Below are positions 44,290-53,859 of a DNA stretch of 64,000 bases, in pieces (positions within the stretch are counted from its first letter, which is position 1; each line of letters begins with the position of its first letter). A model generated the notes under the pieces. It was not told the DNA's origin. It saw only the letters and a program-made list of their open reading frames with translations, and searched no databases. Source of the DNA: an uncultured Cohaesibacter sp. (GTDB lineage Bacteria > Pseudomonadota > Alphaproteobacteria > Rhizobiales > Cohaesibacteraceae); assembly GCF_963676485.1 (NCBI RefSeq), contig NZ_OY781114.1:1488001-1552000 (forward strand), written 5' to 3'. The position numbers and the translations under genes were made by a program.

Positions 44290-45453
44290 ATGAAACATAT
44301 TTTGAGCCTGATTGCTGCGGTACTTCTCATTATTGCTGCTTATATTTATCAATTCGGAATGCCTGCCGGTATCTCCTCTCTTTTTTCAGACTCAACTGGC
44401 CAGACCGCGTCCGGACAAGGGGGCCGTGCGCCAAAGGCCAAGGGTGGCCGACGCAGCGGAGGCTCGGGCGCTACCTATGTAACGCTGGCCGATGTGACGT
44501 TCCGGCCCTATGAGGATACCTTCAGTGCCATCGGCACGGGCGTTGCCAAACAAAGCGTCACGCTCGTCTCGGAAGTATCCGGCCAGATCAAGCAGGTCAT
44601 GTTCGAGGGCACACCGCAGGTTTCCTCCGGCGATGTCCTGCTGGAGCTGGAAAATACCAGCGAGCGCATCAATGTCGAAATTGCCCAGGCCAATCTCTCC
44701 CAGGCCGAAGACACGCTTGAGCGCTACACTCTCTTGCAATCACGCAACAGTGGCATCGTGACAGCCACCAGCATGAAAGAGGCTGAATCCGCAGTTGCCG
44801 TTGCGCAAGGAAAGCTTGCCTTGGCCCAGAAGGAGCTCGAAGACCGCACGATCACAAGCCCGATAGATGGGCGCCTCGGTCTGGTGGAATGGGAAGTGGG
44901 GGATTTCCTCTCCAACGGAGCGGATATTGTCGATATCAACAACACCGAAACCATCCTCGTCACGTTCGAGTTGCCCGAGCGCGCCATGAATCTGTTGCAG
45001 TTGCACAAGGACGTCTTTGCCACAACGCCTGCCATCAACGGCAAGATTTTCAACGGCAAGATCATTGCATTCGACAGCACCATTGATGAAACCACCCGCA
45101 CGATCACCGTGAAAGCTGAAATCGACAATCATGATGGACGTCTCTGGCCCGGCATGACATTTGAAGTGATGCTGCGCCAGACCACCGAACCGCTCGCCGC
45201 CGTGCCAGCCATGGCGCTCACATGGACGCGGGATGGCACGCAGGTCTGGCTGGCAGAAGATGGCAAGGTCAGAGCGGTTCCTGTCATTTTCCGCTATCGG
45301 CAGGATGACACGATCTGGATTGAAGGCGATGACCTCAAGGAAGGCACAAAAGTGGTCGTGGAAGGCGTACAGAAACTGCGTCCGGGTGCGTCCATCATCG
45401 CCGAGCAGGACACAGGCTCCACACCAGACACAGCATCCCCGGCGGCGGAGTAA
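44290..45453 (+). CDS. RND efflux periplasmic adaptor (MFP)
   Basis: A 387-residue membrane-fusion protein. An N-terminal hydrophobic anchor/signal (MKHILSLIAAVLLIIAAYIY) precedes a basic Gly/Lys/Arg stretch. The lipoyl domain halves are QSVTLVSEVSGQIKQVMFEGTPQVSSGDVLLELE and LEDRTITSPIDGRLGLVEWEVGDFLSNGADIVDI, flanking a short alpha-hairpin. A beta-barrel domain (FELPERAMNLLQLHKDVF) and a membrane-proximal domain follow. It bridges the downstream pump to an outer-membrane channel that is not encoded here. The stop is six bases before the pump gene. Confidence 0.9.
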   Translation: MKHILSLIAAVLLIIAAYIYQFGMPAGISSLFSDSTGQTASGQGGRAPKAKGGRRSGGSGATYVTLADVTFRPYEDTFSAIGTGVAKQSVTLVSEVSGQIKQVMFEGTPQVSSGDVLLELENTSERINVEIAQANLSQAEDTLERYTLLQSRNSGIVTATSMKEAESAVAVAQGKLALAQKELEDRTITSPIDGRLGLVEWEVGDFLSNGADIVDINNTETILVTFELPERAMNLLQLHKDVFATTPAINGKIFNGKIIAFDSTIDETTRTITVKAEIDNHDGRLWPGMTFEVMLRQTTEPLAAVPAMALTWTRDGTQVWLAEDGKVRAVPVIFRYRQDDTIWIEGDDLKEGTKVVVEGVQKLRPGASIIAEQDTGSTPDTASPAAE

Positions 45454-45458
45454 CACAG

Positions 45459-48400
45459 ATGGCGAACAAGCATCTTGAAGGCATGACCCGCATCTTTGTT
45501 GCCCGTCCCATTCTGGCCTTCGTTCTCAACCTGTTGATCATCATCGCCGGCATTGCTGCGCTTTCGGGCGTCGAGGTGCGTGAGATGCCCGATGTCGACA
45601 AACCCTCCCTGTCCATCCGCACCACCTATGATGGGGCCTCTGCCGAAGTGGTCGACAGGGAAATCACATCCGTGCTGGAAGACGCCTTCGGGGCGCTGGA
45701 TGGGGTCAAGGGTATCTCCTCGACCTCCAGCTATGGCCGAAGTCGCATCACATTGGATCTCAACAGCGATAGCGACGTGGATATTGCGGCCAACGAGGCG
45801 CGCGAGATCGTCTCCCAGACCATGCGCCAGTTGCCTGACGATGTGGAAGATCCAACCGTGCGCAAGAGCAATGCAGATGCAGATCCCATCATCCGCCTCG
45901 CCCTTTCGGGCAACAAGAGCCTTGCCGAGCTCACCACCTTGGCAGAAGGCCAGATCACAGATCGGCTCAATCTGGTGGAAGGCATTGCCGAAATCACGGT
46001 GACAGGCGCGCGGGCCAATGAATTCCGGATCAATGTCTCCATGCCAGCGCTTCTGGCCCGGGGGCTGACACTCAATGACATCAGCACAACGCTCAGAACC
46101 CTGCGCAATGACTATTCGCTGGGCTCGGTCGACAGCGATACAAGCACGACTACCCTGCGTTCCATCAACCCGGTTGTGACAGCCGAAATGATCGGCAAGC
46201 TGCGCATCAATGCGACGACCTATATCTCCGATATTGCCAATGTGCAGTTGACAGGCGAAGACACCACTCAGGCTGCCCGCGTCAATGGGCGCCCGTCCAT
46301 CGGCATCGATATCGTGCGCCAGTCCGTCGGCAACACGCTGACCATCTCGCAAGATGTGCGGCAGGCTGTTGCAGAGTTGAAGGACCAGTTGCCCAAGGGC
46401 GTTACCCTGACGACAACCACCGACGATGGGATTTTCATCGAAGGGTCCATTCAGGAAGTCACTAAGTCGATCCTTCTGGCCGTGGCCATCGTGATCGTCG
46501 TCATCTTTCTGTTTCTGCGGTCCTGGCGGGCCACCATCATTCCGGCCATTGCCATTCCGGTGGCCCTGATCGGTACCCTCGCTGCCATCTGGATTGTCGG
46601 CTTTTCGGTCAACACCATCAGCCTGCTGGCTCTCGTGCTCGCCACCGGCATGGTGGTGGATGACGCCATCGTGGTGGTGGAAAATATTGTCCGCAGGCGT
46701 CATGAGGGCGAAGGGGCTCGCCTGGCTGCCGTGACGGGCACCAACGAGGTATTCTTCGCGGTGATCTCGACAACGGCCACGCTGGCTGCTGTCTTCATCC
46801 CCATTTCCTTCCTGCCCGGACAGGCAGGTGGCGTTTTTTCCGAGTTTGGTTTCGTGCTCGCCTTCTGCGTCACGCTGTCCTCTGTTGTGGCCCTCACCAT
46901 GGCCCCGATGCTGGCTTCCATTCTCGATCCGGGCAAGCCATCCAAGAAAATGCTGGCAGCAAACGGAAAGGATGCCTATTTCGAAGACAGTCGGCCCAAG
47001 AAGCTGTTTCTGAAGGTGATCGACAAGGCCATCCGCTACCCGCTGCTGACCATCGGTATCGCCATAGCCTTTGCCGTCTTCGCCATTGGTGCGGCCCAGA
47101 ATCTCACCAGCACCCTGACGCCATCCGAAGACCGGGGCATGTTTTTCATGATTATCTCCGGTCCGGTGGGTGGGGCCAATGACTATATGAACGAGCAGAC
47201 CGAGGAGGTGGAAGAGATCCTTGCCCCTTATCGCGAAACCGGCGAGATCACGTCTGTCTTGAGCCTGATTGGCCGCGGTGGCGGCACCCGCGCCTTCGTG
47301 ATTGTGCGCCTTGCCAACTGGGCGGATCGCGACCGTGACCAGCAGGCGATTCTGGCTGAATTGAACCGCAAATTCACCAAGATCCCCGGCATTCGCGTCA
47401 TCGCCCGTTCGGGGAACTCGCTTGGTATCCGCGGCGGTGGTTCGGGCCTCAGCTTCGCGGTTACGGGCAACGACTATCCAAGGCTGGTGGAAGGGGCGGA
47501 CAAGCTGATTGCAGCCATGGAACAAGACCCGACCTTCACCAATCCGCAGCTGCGATCCAATGACACCTCCTTGCAGATCAGCGTGGACATAGACCGGGAC
47601 CGGGCGCTGGAACTGGGCATTACGCCTGATACGGTTGCCGACACCATCTCGGCAGTCACGCAGGGACTGACCCCGACCTCAGTCTTCATCAATGGGGAAG
47701 AGGTCGACCTCACCGTCAATCCCGATGGTGGCTGGCCGGTCAATGACGCAAGCGATCTGGAACGCATGTTTGCCCGCACGAGTGAGGGCAACATCATTCC
47801 ACTTTCCTCGGTAGCCAGTTTCCAGCAGGTGCTCAGCCAGGCCTCCTATGCCCGCGAAGGCGGTTCGCTTGCGATCTCCGTCAATGCCAACCTGCCGCAA
47901 GGCGTGGATCTGGGACAGGCGGTTGAGCGTATGCGTGCCATCGCGCAGGATGTGCTGCCGCAAGGCACCAGCGTAACGCTGCTGGGTGAAGCGGCCGAGC
48001 TGGATTCGGGACGCGCAGGAACCCTGCTGATCTTCGGCATTGCGGCGATCATCGTGTTTCTCGTGCTCGCAGCCCAGTTCGAGAGCTTTGTTTCCGCGCT
48101 GATCATCATGATCACCGTGCCCTTTGGTCTTGCCGCCGCCATGCTGGCGATCCTGATTACGGGTGGAACGCTCAACTATTACAGCCAGATCGGTCTGGTC
48201 ATGTTGATCGGTGTGATGGCCAAGAACGGCATTCTGATCGTGGAGTTCGCCAACCAGTTGCGCGAACGGGGGCAGGATATAGACAGCGCCATTCGCGATG
48301 CTGTCAGCCTGCGCATCCGGCCGGTGATGATGACCATGGTGTCAACCGTCTTTGGCGGCTTGCCCCTGATCCTCACCTCGGGGGCTGGCGCCGAAGCACG

Positions 48401-48569
48401 CATTGCGGTCGGCTGGGTCGTGGTAGGCGGGCTGGGGTTTGCCACCCTGTTCACCTTGTTCCTCATCCCTGTGCTTTATCGCTGGATCGCGCCTCTGGGC
48501 GGAGAGCCGGGTGCGGCGAGCCATCGACTGGAGAAGGAAGTGGCCTCTCATGTTGACCCGGTCGACTAA
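45459..48569 (+). CDS. RND multidrug efflux permease (HAE1 family)
   Basis: A 1036-residue inner-membrane proton/drug antiporter of AcrB type with 12 TM helices and two large periplasmic loops. FVARPILAFVLNLLIIIAGI is the first helix. LALVLATGMVVDDAIVVVENI in TM4 carries the two proton-relay Asp residues. Also present are ITVPFGLAAAMLAILITGGTLNYYSQIGLVMLIGVMAKNGILIVEFANQLRERG and RIRPVMMTMVSTVFGGLPLI in the second half. The substrate range is unknown. It is cotranscribed with the adaptor; a shared terminator lies downstream. Confidence 0.96.
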   Translation: MANKHLEGMTRIFVARPILAFVLNLLIIIAGIAALSGVEVREMPDVDKPSLSIRTTYDGASAEVVDREITSVLEDAFGALDGVKGISSTSSYGRSRITLDLNSDSDVDIAANEAREIVSQTMRQLPDDVEDPTVRKSNADADPIIRLALSGNKSLAELTTLAEGQITDRLNLVEGIAEITVTGARANEFRINVSMPALLARGLTLNDISTTLRTLRNDYSLGSVDSDTSTTTLRSINPVVTAEMIGKLRINATTYISDIANVQLTGEDTTQAARVNGRPSIGIDIVRQSVGNTLTISQDVRQAVAELKDQLPKGVTLTTTTDDGIFIEGSIQEVTKSILLAVAIVIVVIFLFLRSWRATIIPAIAIPVALIGTLAAIWIVGFSVNTISLLALVLATGMVVDDAIVVVENIVRRRHEGEGARLAAVTGTNEVFFAVISTTATLAAVFIPISFLPGQAGGVFSEFGFVLAFCVTLSSVVALTMAPMLASILDPGKPSKKMLAANGKDAYFEDSRPKKLFLKVIDKAIRYPLLTIGIAIAFAVFAIGAAQNLTSTLTPSEDRGMFFMIISGPVGGANDYMNEQTEEVEEILAPYRETGEITSVLSLIGRGGGTRAFVIVRLANWADRDRDQQAILAELNRKFTKIPGIRVIARSGNSLGIRGGGSGLSFAVTGNDYPRLVEGADKLIAAMEQDPTFTNPQLRSNDTSLQISVDIDRDRALELGITPDTVADTISAVTQGLTPTSVFINGEEVDLTVNPDGGWPVNDASDLERMFARTSEGNIIPLSSVASFQQVLSQASYAREGGSLAISVNANLPQGVDLGQAVERMRAIAQDVLPQGTSVTLLGEAAELDSGRAGTLLIFGIAAIIVFLVLAAQFESFVSALIIMITVPFGLAAAMLAILITGGTLNYYSQIGLVMLIGVMAKNGILIVEFANQLRERGQDIDSAIRDAVSLRIRPVMMTMVSTVFGGLPLILTSGAGAEARIAVGWVVVGGLGFATLFTLFLIPVLYRWIAPLGGEPGAASHRLEKEVASHVDPVD

Positions 48570-48630
48570 AGACCGCGGCTTTGATGACCCATCGTGAAGG
48601 GTTCACCTTGACGACCAGAAGAATGATGCA

Positions 48631-48671
48631 AAAAAGAGGCTCCCGGGCAAAGCGTCCGGGAGCCTCTTTTT
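48631..48671. terminator. Bidirectional terminator between RND pump and pta
   Basis: AAAAGAGGCTCCCGG and CCGGGAGCCTCTTTT form a 15-bp perfect stem with a short loop, T-run on one side and A-run on the other, between the convergent pump and pta genes. Confidence 0.93.
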
Positions 48672-48706
48672 ATTCACTTGAGCTGTTTGGACTTCAGCCC
48701 AGAGCC

Positions 48707-50797
48707 TTAAGCCTTTTCAGCACCGGCCTGAATGGCCGTCAGAGCGATGGTGTAGACAATATCGTCAACCAGAGCGCCGCGGGACAGATCGTTGACCGGC
48801 TTGCGCAGACCCTGCAACATCGGACCAACAGAGACGACATCGGCAGAACGCTGGACCGCCTTGTAAGTGGTGTTGCCGGTGTTCAGATCCGGGAAGATGA
48901 ACACGTTGGCATGACCATCAAGCGGGCTGCCTGGTGCTTTCTGGCGATTGACGCTCTCAACGGAGGCCGCATCATACTGGATCGGGCCATCGACGATGAT
49001 GTCAGGGCGTTTTTCCTTAACGATGGCAGTTGCCTCACGCACCTTGTCGACATCCGCACCAACACCGGAGGTGCCGGTGGAGTAGGAGATCATGGCGACT
49101 TTCGGCAGGATACCGAAGGCTTTGGCGGAATCGGCAGACTGTATGGCCACTTCAGCCAGTTGAGCTGCATCCGGGTCCGGGTTGATGGCGCAGTCACCAT
49201 ATACCAGCACCTGATCAGGCATCAGCATGAAGAAGACCGAAGACACGATGGAGTTGCCCGGAGCGGTCTTGATCAGCTGCAGAGCCGGACGAACGGTAGA
49301 CGCCGTGGTGTGAACCGCGCCCGATACCAGCCCTTCAACATCGCCGGTTGCCAGCATCATGGTGCCCAGGACAACATTATCTTCCAGCTGAGCTTCAGCC
49401 TGATCTGGCGTCAGGCCTTTCTTTTTGCGCAGCTCGCACATCGGTTCGATATATTTGCCGCGGATTTCGTCCGGATCGATAATTTCCAGACCGGCTGGCA
49501 GGGTGATGCCATGGCTTTTGGCAACGGTTTCCACGTCTGCCGGCTTGGCCAGCAACTGGCAGCGGGCGATTTTCTTTTCGGCGCAAATGGCAGCTGCGCG
49601 CAGTGTGCGTGGTTCATCGCCTTCCGGCAGAACGATGGTGGCGCCAGCGCGGCTTGCATCCTTGATCAAACGGTGGCGGAACATCGGAGGAGGCATGTGA
49701 ACGGTCGCATCCCCGCTGTCATCAAGACGCAACGCAGACAGATCCGTATGGTCTGCTGTGTGATCCATCAGCACTTCCATCCGTGGGTCATCGCCTGGGC
49801 GGACACGACGGTCCATGCCAGCCAATCGGGTCGCAGCATCAAAGGTCTGCTCTTCCACTTCCAGAATGGTGAGGTCAGACAAGCGAGCGCTGAGGAATTC
49901 ATCAATGGAAGGAGAAAGCGGAACGCCACAGGTCAGCATCAGGCCAGCAATGGGCATGCCTGCGCTCTGGGCCAGAGCCGTTGTCATGATGACATCGGAA
50001 CGATCGCCCGGTGTAACGACGAGAGTGCCGGGTTTAAAGAGTTTGACCAGATGTTCTGGCGGGCGGGCAGCCACGACCACATCTTCCATGCGGGCCATAT
50101 CAAGACCACCCTGATAACGGATATTGCAGCCAAATTCGGCAACCACATCCTTAAGACGCGGCGCATTGAGGCTCTGAGTTACCGGATAGGCAGCGATCAG
50201 AGGGAAATCCAGTTTGGCTTTTTCGAGCGCGACCTTGATGTCGCTGGCGAGCGAAACATCCGGCAGGCGGCCGATCATGACACCAGCCAGCGGGCGCACT
50301 GCTGTGTTCACACGCAGAGCAACATCGCGTACGGCATCCACGATGGCGGAAACGTCACCGGATTTACCGGAGAGAACCGCGATGACTTCAGCGGCAAGGC
50401 TGCGCCCCATGGCGACGTCCAGATCGCTGATCAGGTTGTGATCCTCGGCAGGAACGACCCCTTCAACAACGACGATTTCAGCATCCCCACGGGCTTCTTC
50501 AACCAGCGCAACAATATCTTCCAGCAGGGTGCTGATATTGCCTGAGCGGATCTGGTCTTCGGCATGGGTCAGGGAAATCGGCTCCGGAACGGTCAGGTTG
50601 CACAGAGAGCGGGCAAAGTGAACGGAAATATCCTCTTCGCCATCTTCGATCGTGGAATCGGCAACAGGCTTGGCGAAGGCTACCTTGTGGCCTGCGCGCT
50701 GCAAAGCGCGAACAAGGCCAAGCGCCGGCGTAGCAAGACGAAACGCATCCGTCGTCGGCGTCAGAAAGAGCGTGCGGGGTTTAGCAGGAGCGGTCAT
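48707..50797 (-). CDS. pta: Phosphate acetyltransferase, long form
   Basis: A 696-residue enzyme interconverting acetyl-CoA and acetyl phosphate. The N-terminal half is the BioD-like/DRTGG regulatory module (RTLFLTPTTDAFRLATPALGLVRALQRAGHKVAFAKPVA; VTPGDRSDVIMTTALAQSAGMPIAGLMLTCG). The C-terminal half is the catalytic PTA_PTB domain (ATIVLPEGDEPRTLRAA, EDNVVLGTMMLATGDVEGLVSGAVHTTASTVRPALQLIKT, YGDCAINPDPDAAQLAEVAIQSADSA, GPMLQGLRKPVNDLSRGA). The start MTAPAKPRTLFL at 50797 was preferred over an upstream in-frame start, which adds an unrelated 29 residues. No ackA neighbour is present. Confidence 0.95.
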   Translation of the reverse strand: MTAPAKPRTLFLTPTTDAFRLATPALGLVRALQRAGHKVAFAKPVADSTIEDGEEDISVHFARSLCNLTVPEPISLTHAEDQIRSGNISTLLEDIVALVEEARGDAEIVVVEGVVPAEDHNLISDLDVAMGRSLAAEVIAVLSGKSGDVSAIVDAVRDVALRVNTAVRPLAGVMIGRLPDVSLASDIKVALEKAKLDFPLIAAYPVTQSLNAPRLKDVVAEFGCNIRYQGGLDMARMEDVVVAARPPEHLVKLFKPGTLVVTPGDRSDVIMTTALAQSAGMPIAGLMLTCGVPLSPSIDEFLSARLSDLTILEVEEQTFDAATRLAGMDRRVRPGDDPRMEVLMDHTADHTDLSALRLDDSGDATVHMPPPMFRHRLIKDASRAGATIVLPEGDEPRTLRAAAICAEKKIARCQLLAKPADVETVAKSHGITLPAGLEIIDPDEIRGKYIEPMCELRKKKGLTPDQAEAQLEDNVVLGTMMLATGDVEGLVSGAVHTTASTVRPALQLIKTAPGNSIVSSVFFMLMPDQVLVYGDCAINPDPDAAQLAEVAIQSADSAKAFGILPKVAMISYSTGTSGVGADVDKVREATAIVKEKRPDIIVDGPIQYDAASVESVNRQKAPGSPLDGHANVFIFPDLNTGNTTYKAVQRSADVVSVGPMLQGLRKPVNDLSRGALVDDIVYTIALTAIQAGAEKA

Positions 50798-52133
50798 GAA
50801 GGCTACTGTCCTTTTGTTGGTCGTGGCGTTGCGGTTCATCACAAGCGATGAACGCAATGTCACTCTGGGGCCAGCGCTCGGCATCTGGAGGAATGATGAG
50901 AGCTGCCGATCCTCGGTGGTTATGAATTTCGAGATGACGCCGGACCGTCCCTGAGACTGGCTTGAAGCGAATCCGACATCATGCTTGATGCCGTAAAGCG
51001 GGCATCAGCGCATTATTCCATTGGCATGCACGTTGACTAAGGTCTCGCTGGTGCGAACGGGTCACGACGAAGGCATCGCGAGAGTCAAAAAAATTGAACG
51101 TACGGCCTAAGGCGATAGGCTAAGACGTTTGATGCGTCAAGGGCCTTGTTCCGGCCCCGGATGGGCCAATTTAGCATCTGCAGCATTTCCACGCAGGCTT
51201 TGAGGCAAGTGATGGAAAACACCAGCAAATTTTTTCCGATTGAAGCCCCCATATCAGCATCGCATCGCGATACAATTTTCCCGCATCTGACGGCTACAAG
51301 GGAACAAATACGAGCCTCGATGAAGCTCATATTTAGGTATCGGGGGGCTTTCCCCGAAGGAAAGAATCCAGAAAAATCATTGGGTTATTTTGTTCATGCC
51401 TTGTGGGAGCGCAAAAACGCCCTATCCTTGGACAAAAATGAACAGCTCCCGGCGATGGAAGAAGGAGGCCTTAAACCGAATTCCCCTTTAAAACTCATAT
51501 TTTAGCCCCCATAATTTTGCATAACGACTATTACGAAGACAAAATGTCGCGATCAAATTTTTGCTATTCTAGACCGATTTCTAGTGAACAAAATCTGGAT
51601 ATCTCGGAATAGGCGCAGGCTTGCTTTTTTGTACCATCTGCCTTGCACCGCAATATGGGCAGAGCGCCTTCCTTCGCCTATCAAGGCGTCTTGCCCAATC
51701 GGTCGAAGAACTCCCACCTTGACCTTACTCGCCGCCATCGGGGAAGGGCATGGATTGCCATGCATCCTATGCGGCCACCACCTTGTTCATCTGCGCCGTG
51801 TGCCCGTTGCTAAAGCCCTCTCTCAAAACATTCTTGGCCAGGATAAATGTCGCCTGCCAACCACAGCGCTCCCCCTGTGCCAAAGTCTATATTTCGAGCC
51901 TCACACCTGTCTACTGCACCGCGGTAAGTCATTGTTTTCCCGATAGGCACGCGGGCGTTTTTTCTACGTAATTGCACTCATACTTAAGATAGGCACCTTG
52001 GTCTCATAGGCGCGCATGCGAGGCGGCTCTAGTCTGGAGCGGCTACAGTTTGCAGGCCGTCTGGAAGAAGCAGACCCACGAGCAAGAGGTCCGACAGGAT
52101 CGGGATGGCAGGCACTATTTTGGGAGGAAAATC
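50798..52133. other. Long region without a convincing gene (1336 bp)
   Basis: This divergent region between pta and the aldehyde dehydrogenase gene has open frames only up to about 120 codons. One is 51161-51505 (+), 114 residues beginning MGQFSICSIST and ending NSPLKLIF. It matches no family I know, and no clear ribosome site precedes it. I see no tRNA, repeat array or transposon end. It may hold promoters, a small RNA, or remnants of decayed genes. Confidence 0.4.
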
Positions 52134-53678
52134 ATGGATATCAATACACCCGTCAGCCGCAGTGCGACGCTTGATACGACGCACCTGAATGTGGAATTCC
52201 CGTTCAAACCGCGCTATGGCAATTTCATCAATGGCCAGTTCGCCGAACCGAAGTCCGGCCAGTATTTCGACAATGTGACGCCCATCACCGGCGAGGTCAT
52301 TTGCGAATGTGCCCGCTCCAATGCGGATGACATCGAGGCTGCTCTGGATGCGGCCCATGCCGCTTTTCCCGCTTGGGGCAAGACCTCTCCGACAGAGCGC
52401 TCCAACATGCTGCTCAAGATCGCGGACCTGATGGAAGCCAACACGCAGATGCTGGCTGTTGCCGAAACCATCGACAATGGCAAGCCGATCCGCGAATCCA
52501 TCGCCGCCGACGTGGCGCTGGCGATTGACCATTTTCGCTATTTTGCTGGCTGCATCCGCGCCGAAGAAGGGCATATCTCGGAGATTGATCACGATACCTA
52601 TGCCTACCACATTCCCGAGCCACTGGGTGTCGTCGGACAGATCATTCCGTGGAACTTCCCGCTGTTGATGGCGGTATGGAAGCTCGCTCCTGCGCTTGCT
52701 GCGGGCAACTGCGTGGTGCTCAAGCCAGCCGAGCAGACCCCGGCCTCAATCATGGTCTTCATGGATCTGGTCGGCCATCTCCTGCCCCCCGGAGTGATCA
52801 ATGTGGTCAACGGCTTCGGTCTGGAAGCGGGCAAACCGCTGGCATCTTCCAACCGCATCGCCAAGATCGCCTTCACCGGCGAAACGACGACCGGACGCCT
52901 GATCATGCAATATGCAGCACAGAATCTGATCCCTGTGACGCTGGAGCTGGGCGGTAAATCACCAAACATCTTCTTTGAAGACATCATGGATGCCGATGAC
53001 GCCTATTTCGACAAATGTCTTGAAGGCTTCTCGATGTTTGCGCTCAATTCCGGCGAGGTTTGCACCTGTCCATCCCGCGCCTTGGTGCAGGAATCCATCT
53101 ATGATGATTTCATGGCCCGTGCGCTGGAGCGCGTGAAGAAGGTCAAGCAAGGAAACCCGCTCGACATGGAAACCATGATTGGTGCGCAGGCCTCAGGCGA
53201 GCAGAAGGAAAAGATCTCATCCTATCTCAAGATCGGTGAGCAGGAAGGCGCCACCTGCCTGCTTGGCGGCACGGTTGCCAATCTACCCGGCCTTGAAGGG
53301 GGGAACTATATCAATCCGACCGTCTTCAAGGGCAACAACAAAATGCGCATCTTCCAGGAAGAGATTTTCGGACCGGTGCTCTCGGTCTGTACCTTCAAGG
53401 ATGATGACGAAGCCCTTGCCATTGCCAACGATACCGACTTCGGCCTTGGTGCTGGCGTCTGGACCCGCAATGGCAACCGCGCCTTCCGCTTCGGGCGGGA
53501 AATTCAGGCCGGTCGCGTCTGGACCAACTGCTATCACGCCTATCCGGCCCATGCGGCCTTTGGCGGTTACAAACAGTCCGGCGTGGGACGTGAGAATCAC
53601 AAGATGATGCTCGAGCATTATCGCCAGACCAAAAATATGTTGGTGAGTTACTCGACCGACGCACTCGGTTTCTTCTGA
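52134..53678 (+). CDS. NAD-dependent aldehyde dehydrogenase (acetaldehyde type, AldB/ExaC-like)
   Basis: A 514-residue enzyme oxidising aldehydes, probably acetaldehyde, to acids. The ALDH core is complete: [36 protein letters not shown], the [12 protein letters not shown] loop, catalytic Glu in LELGGKSPN and catalytic Cys in [14 protein letters not shown]. The neighbouring second Cys and the C-terminal YSTDALGFF are typical of the AldB/ExaC branch. The ATG (52134) has GGGAGGAAA upstream. It converges with a sensor kinase operon like those controlling alcohol oxidation, which supports the acetaldehyde guess. Confidence 0.93.
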   Translation: MDINTPVSRSATLDTTHLNVEFPFKPRYGNFINGQFAEPKSGQYFDNVTPITGEVICECARSNADDIEAALDAAHAAFPAWGKTSPTERSNMLLKIADLMEANTQMLAVAETIDNGKPIRESIAADVALAIDHFRYFAGCIRAEEGHISEIDHDTYAYHIPEPLGVVGQIIPWNFPLLMAVWKLAPALAAGNCVVLKPAEQTPASIMVFMDLVGHLLPPGVINVVNGFGLEAGKPLASSNRIAKIAFTGETTTGRLIMQYAAQNLIPVTLELGGKSPNIFFEDIMDADDAYFDKCLEGFSMFALNSGEVCTCPSRALVQESIYDDFMARALERVKKVKQGNPLDMETMIGAQASGEQKEKISSYLKIGEQEGATCLLGGTVANLPGLEGGNYINPTVFKGNNKMRIFQEEIFGPVLSVCTFKDDDEALAIANDTDFGLGAGVWTRNGNRAFRFGREIQAGRVWTNCYHAYPAHAAFGGYKQSGVGRENHKMMLEHYRQTKNMLVSYSTDALGFF

Positions 53679-53685
53679 TACTCCC

Positions 53686-53747
53686 GCAGGGCCAATGGGC
53701 CCTGCCCCCCTTCCGGGGATGCGTGGGTATAAAAATTTCCCGGAAGG
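53686..53747. terminator. Two hairpins after the aldehyde dehydrogenase gene
   Basis: GCAGGGCC-AATG-GGCCCTGC (53686-53705) is followed by CCTTCCGGG (53709-53717) and CCCGGAAGG (53739-53747). They lie between convergent genes. T-runs are poor, so at least one may be an attenuator-like 3' end. Confidence 0.55.
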
Positions 53748-53859
53748 ACGGGCTCACCTCAGCCCGATACCACGCCAAAAGCAAAGACCATAAAGACAAT
53801 ATAGTCCCCCACCTTTTCCCTGCTCTTCAAAGGTTCGATCAGCAGGGCCCAAAGCGAGC

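Noticed and set aside
45294..47525. 743-codon open frame antisense to the RND adaptor end and pump
   Set aside because: It mirrors the codon pattern of the real pump gene, has no family resemblance, signal or ribosome site, and is His/Gly/Asp-rich as antisense shadows usually are.
48581..50545. 654-codon open frame antisense to pta
   Set aside because: It covers pta, whose protein is unmistakable, and its translation has no recognisable domain; it also runs through the terminator at 48631-48671.
51124..51142. TTGATGCGTCAA as an FNR/Anr box upstream of pta
   Set aside because: Half-sites TTGA/TCAA are separated by four bases and lack the TTGAT-N4-ATCAA spacing, so it is a chance palindrome.
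51161..51505. 114-residue frame (MGQFSICSIST start) as a gene
   Set aside because: No clear ribosome site, no known family, and the sequence looks non-biased. Mentioned only in the gap note.
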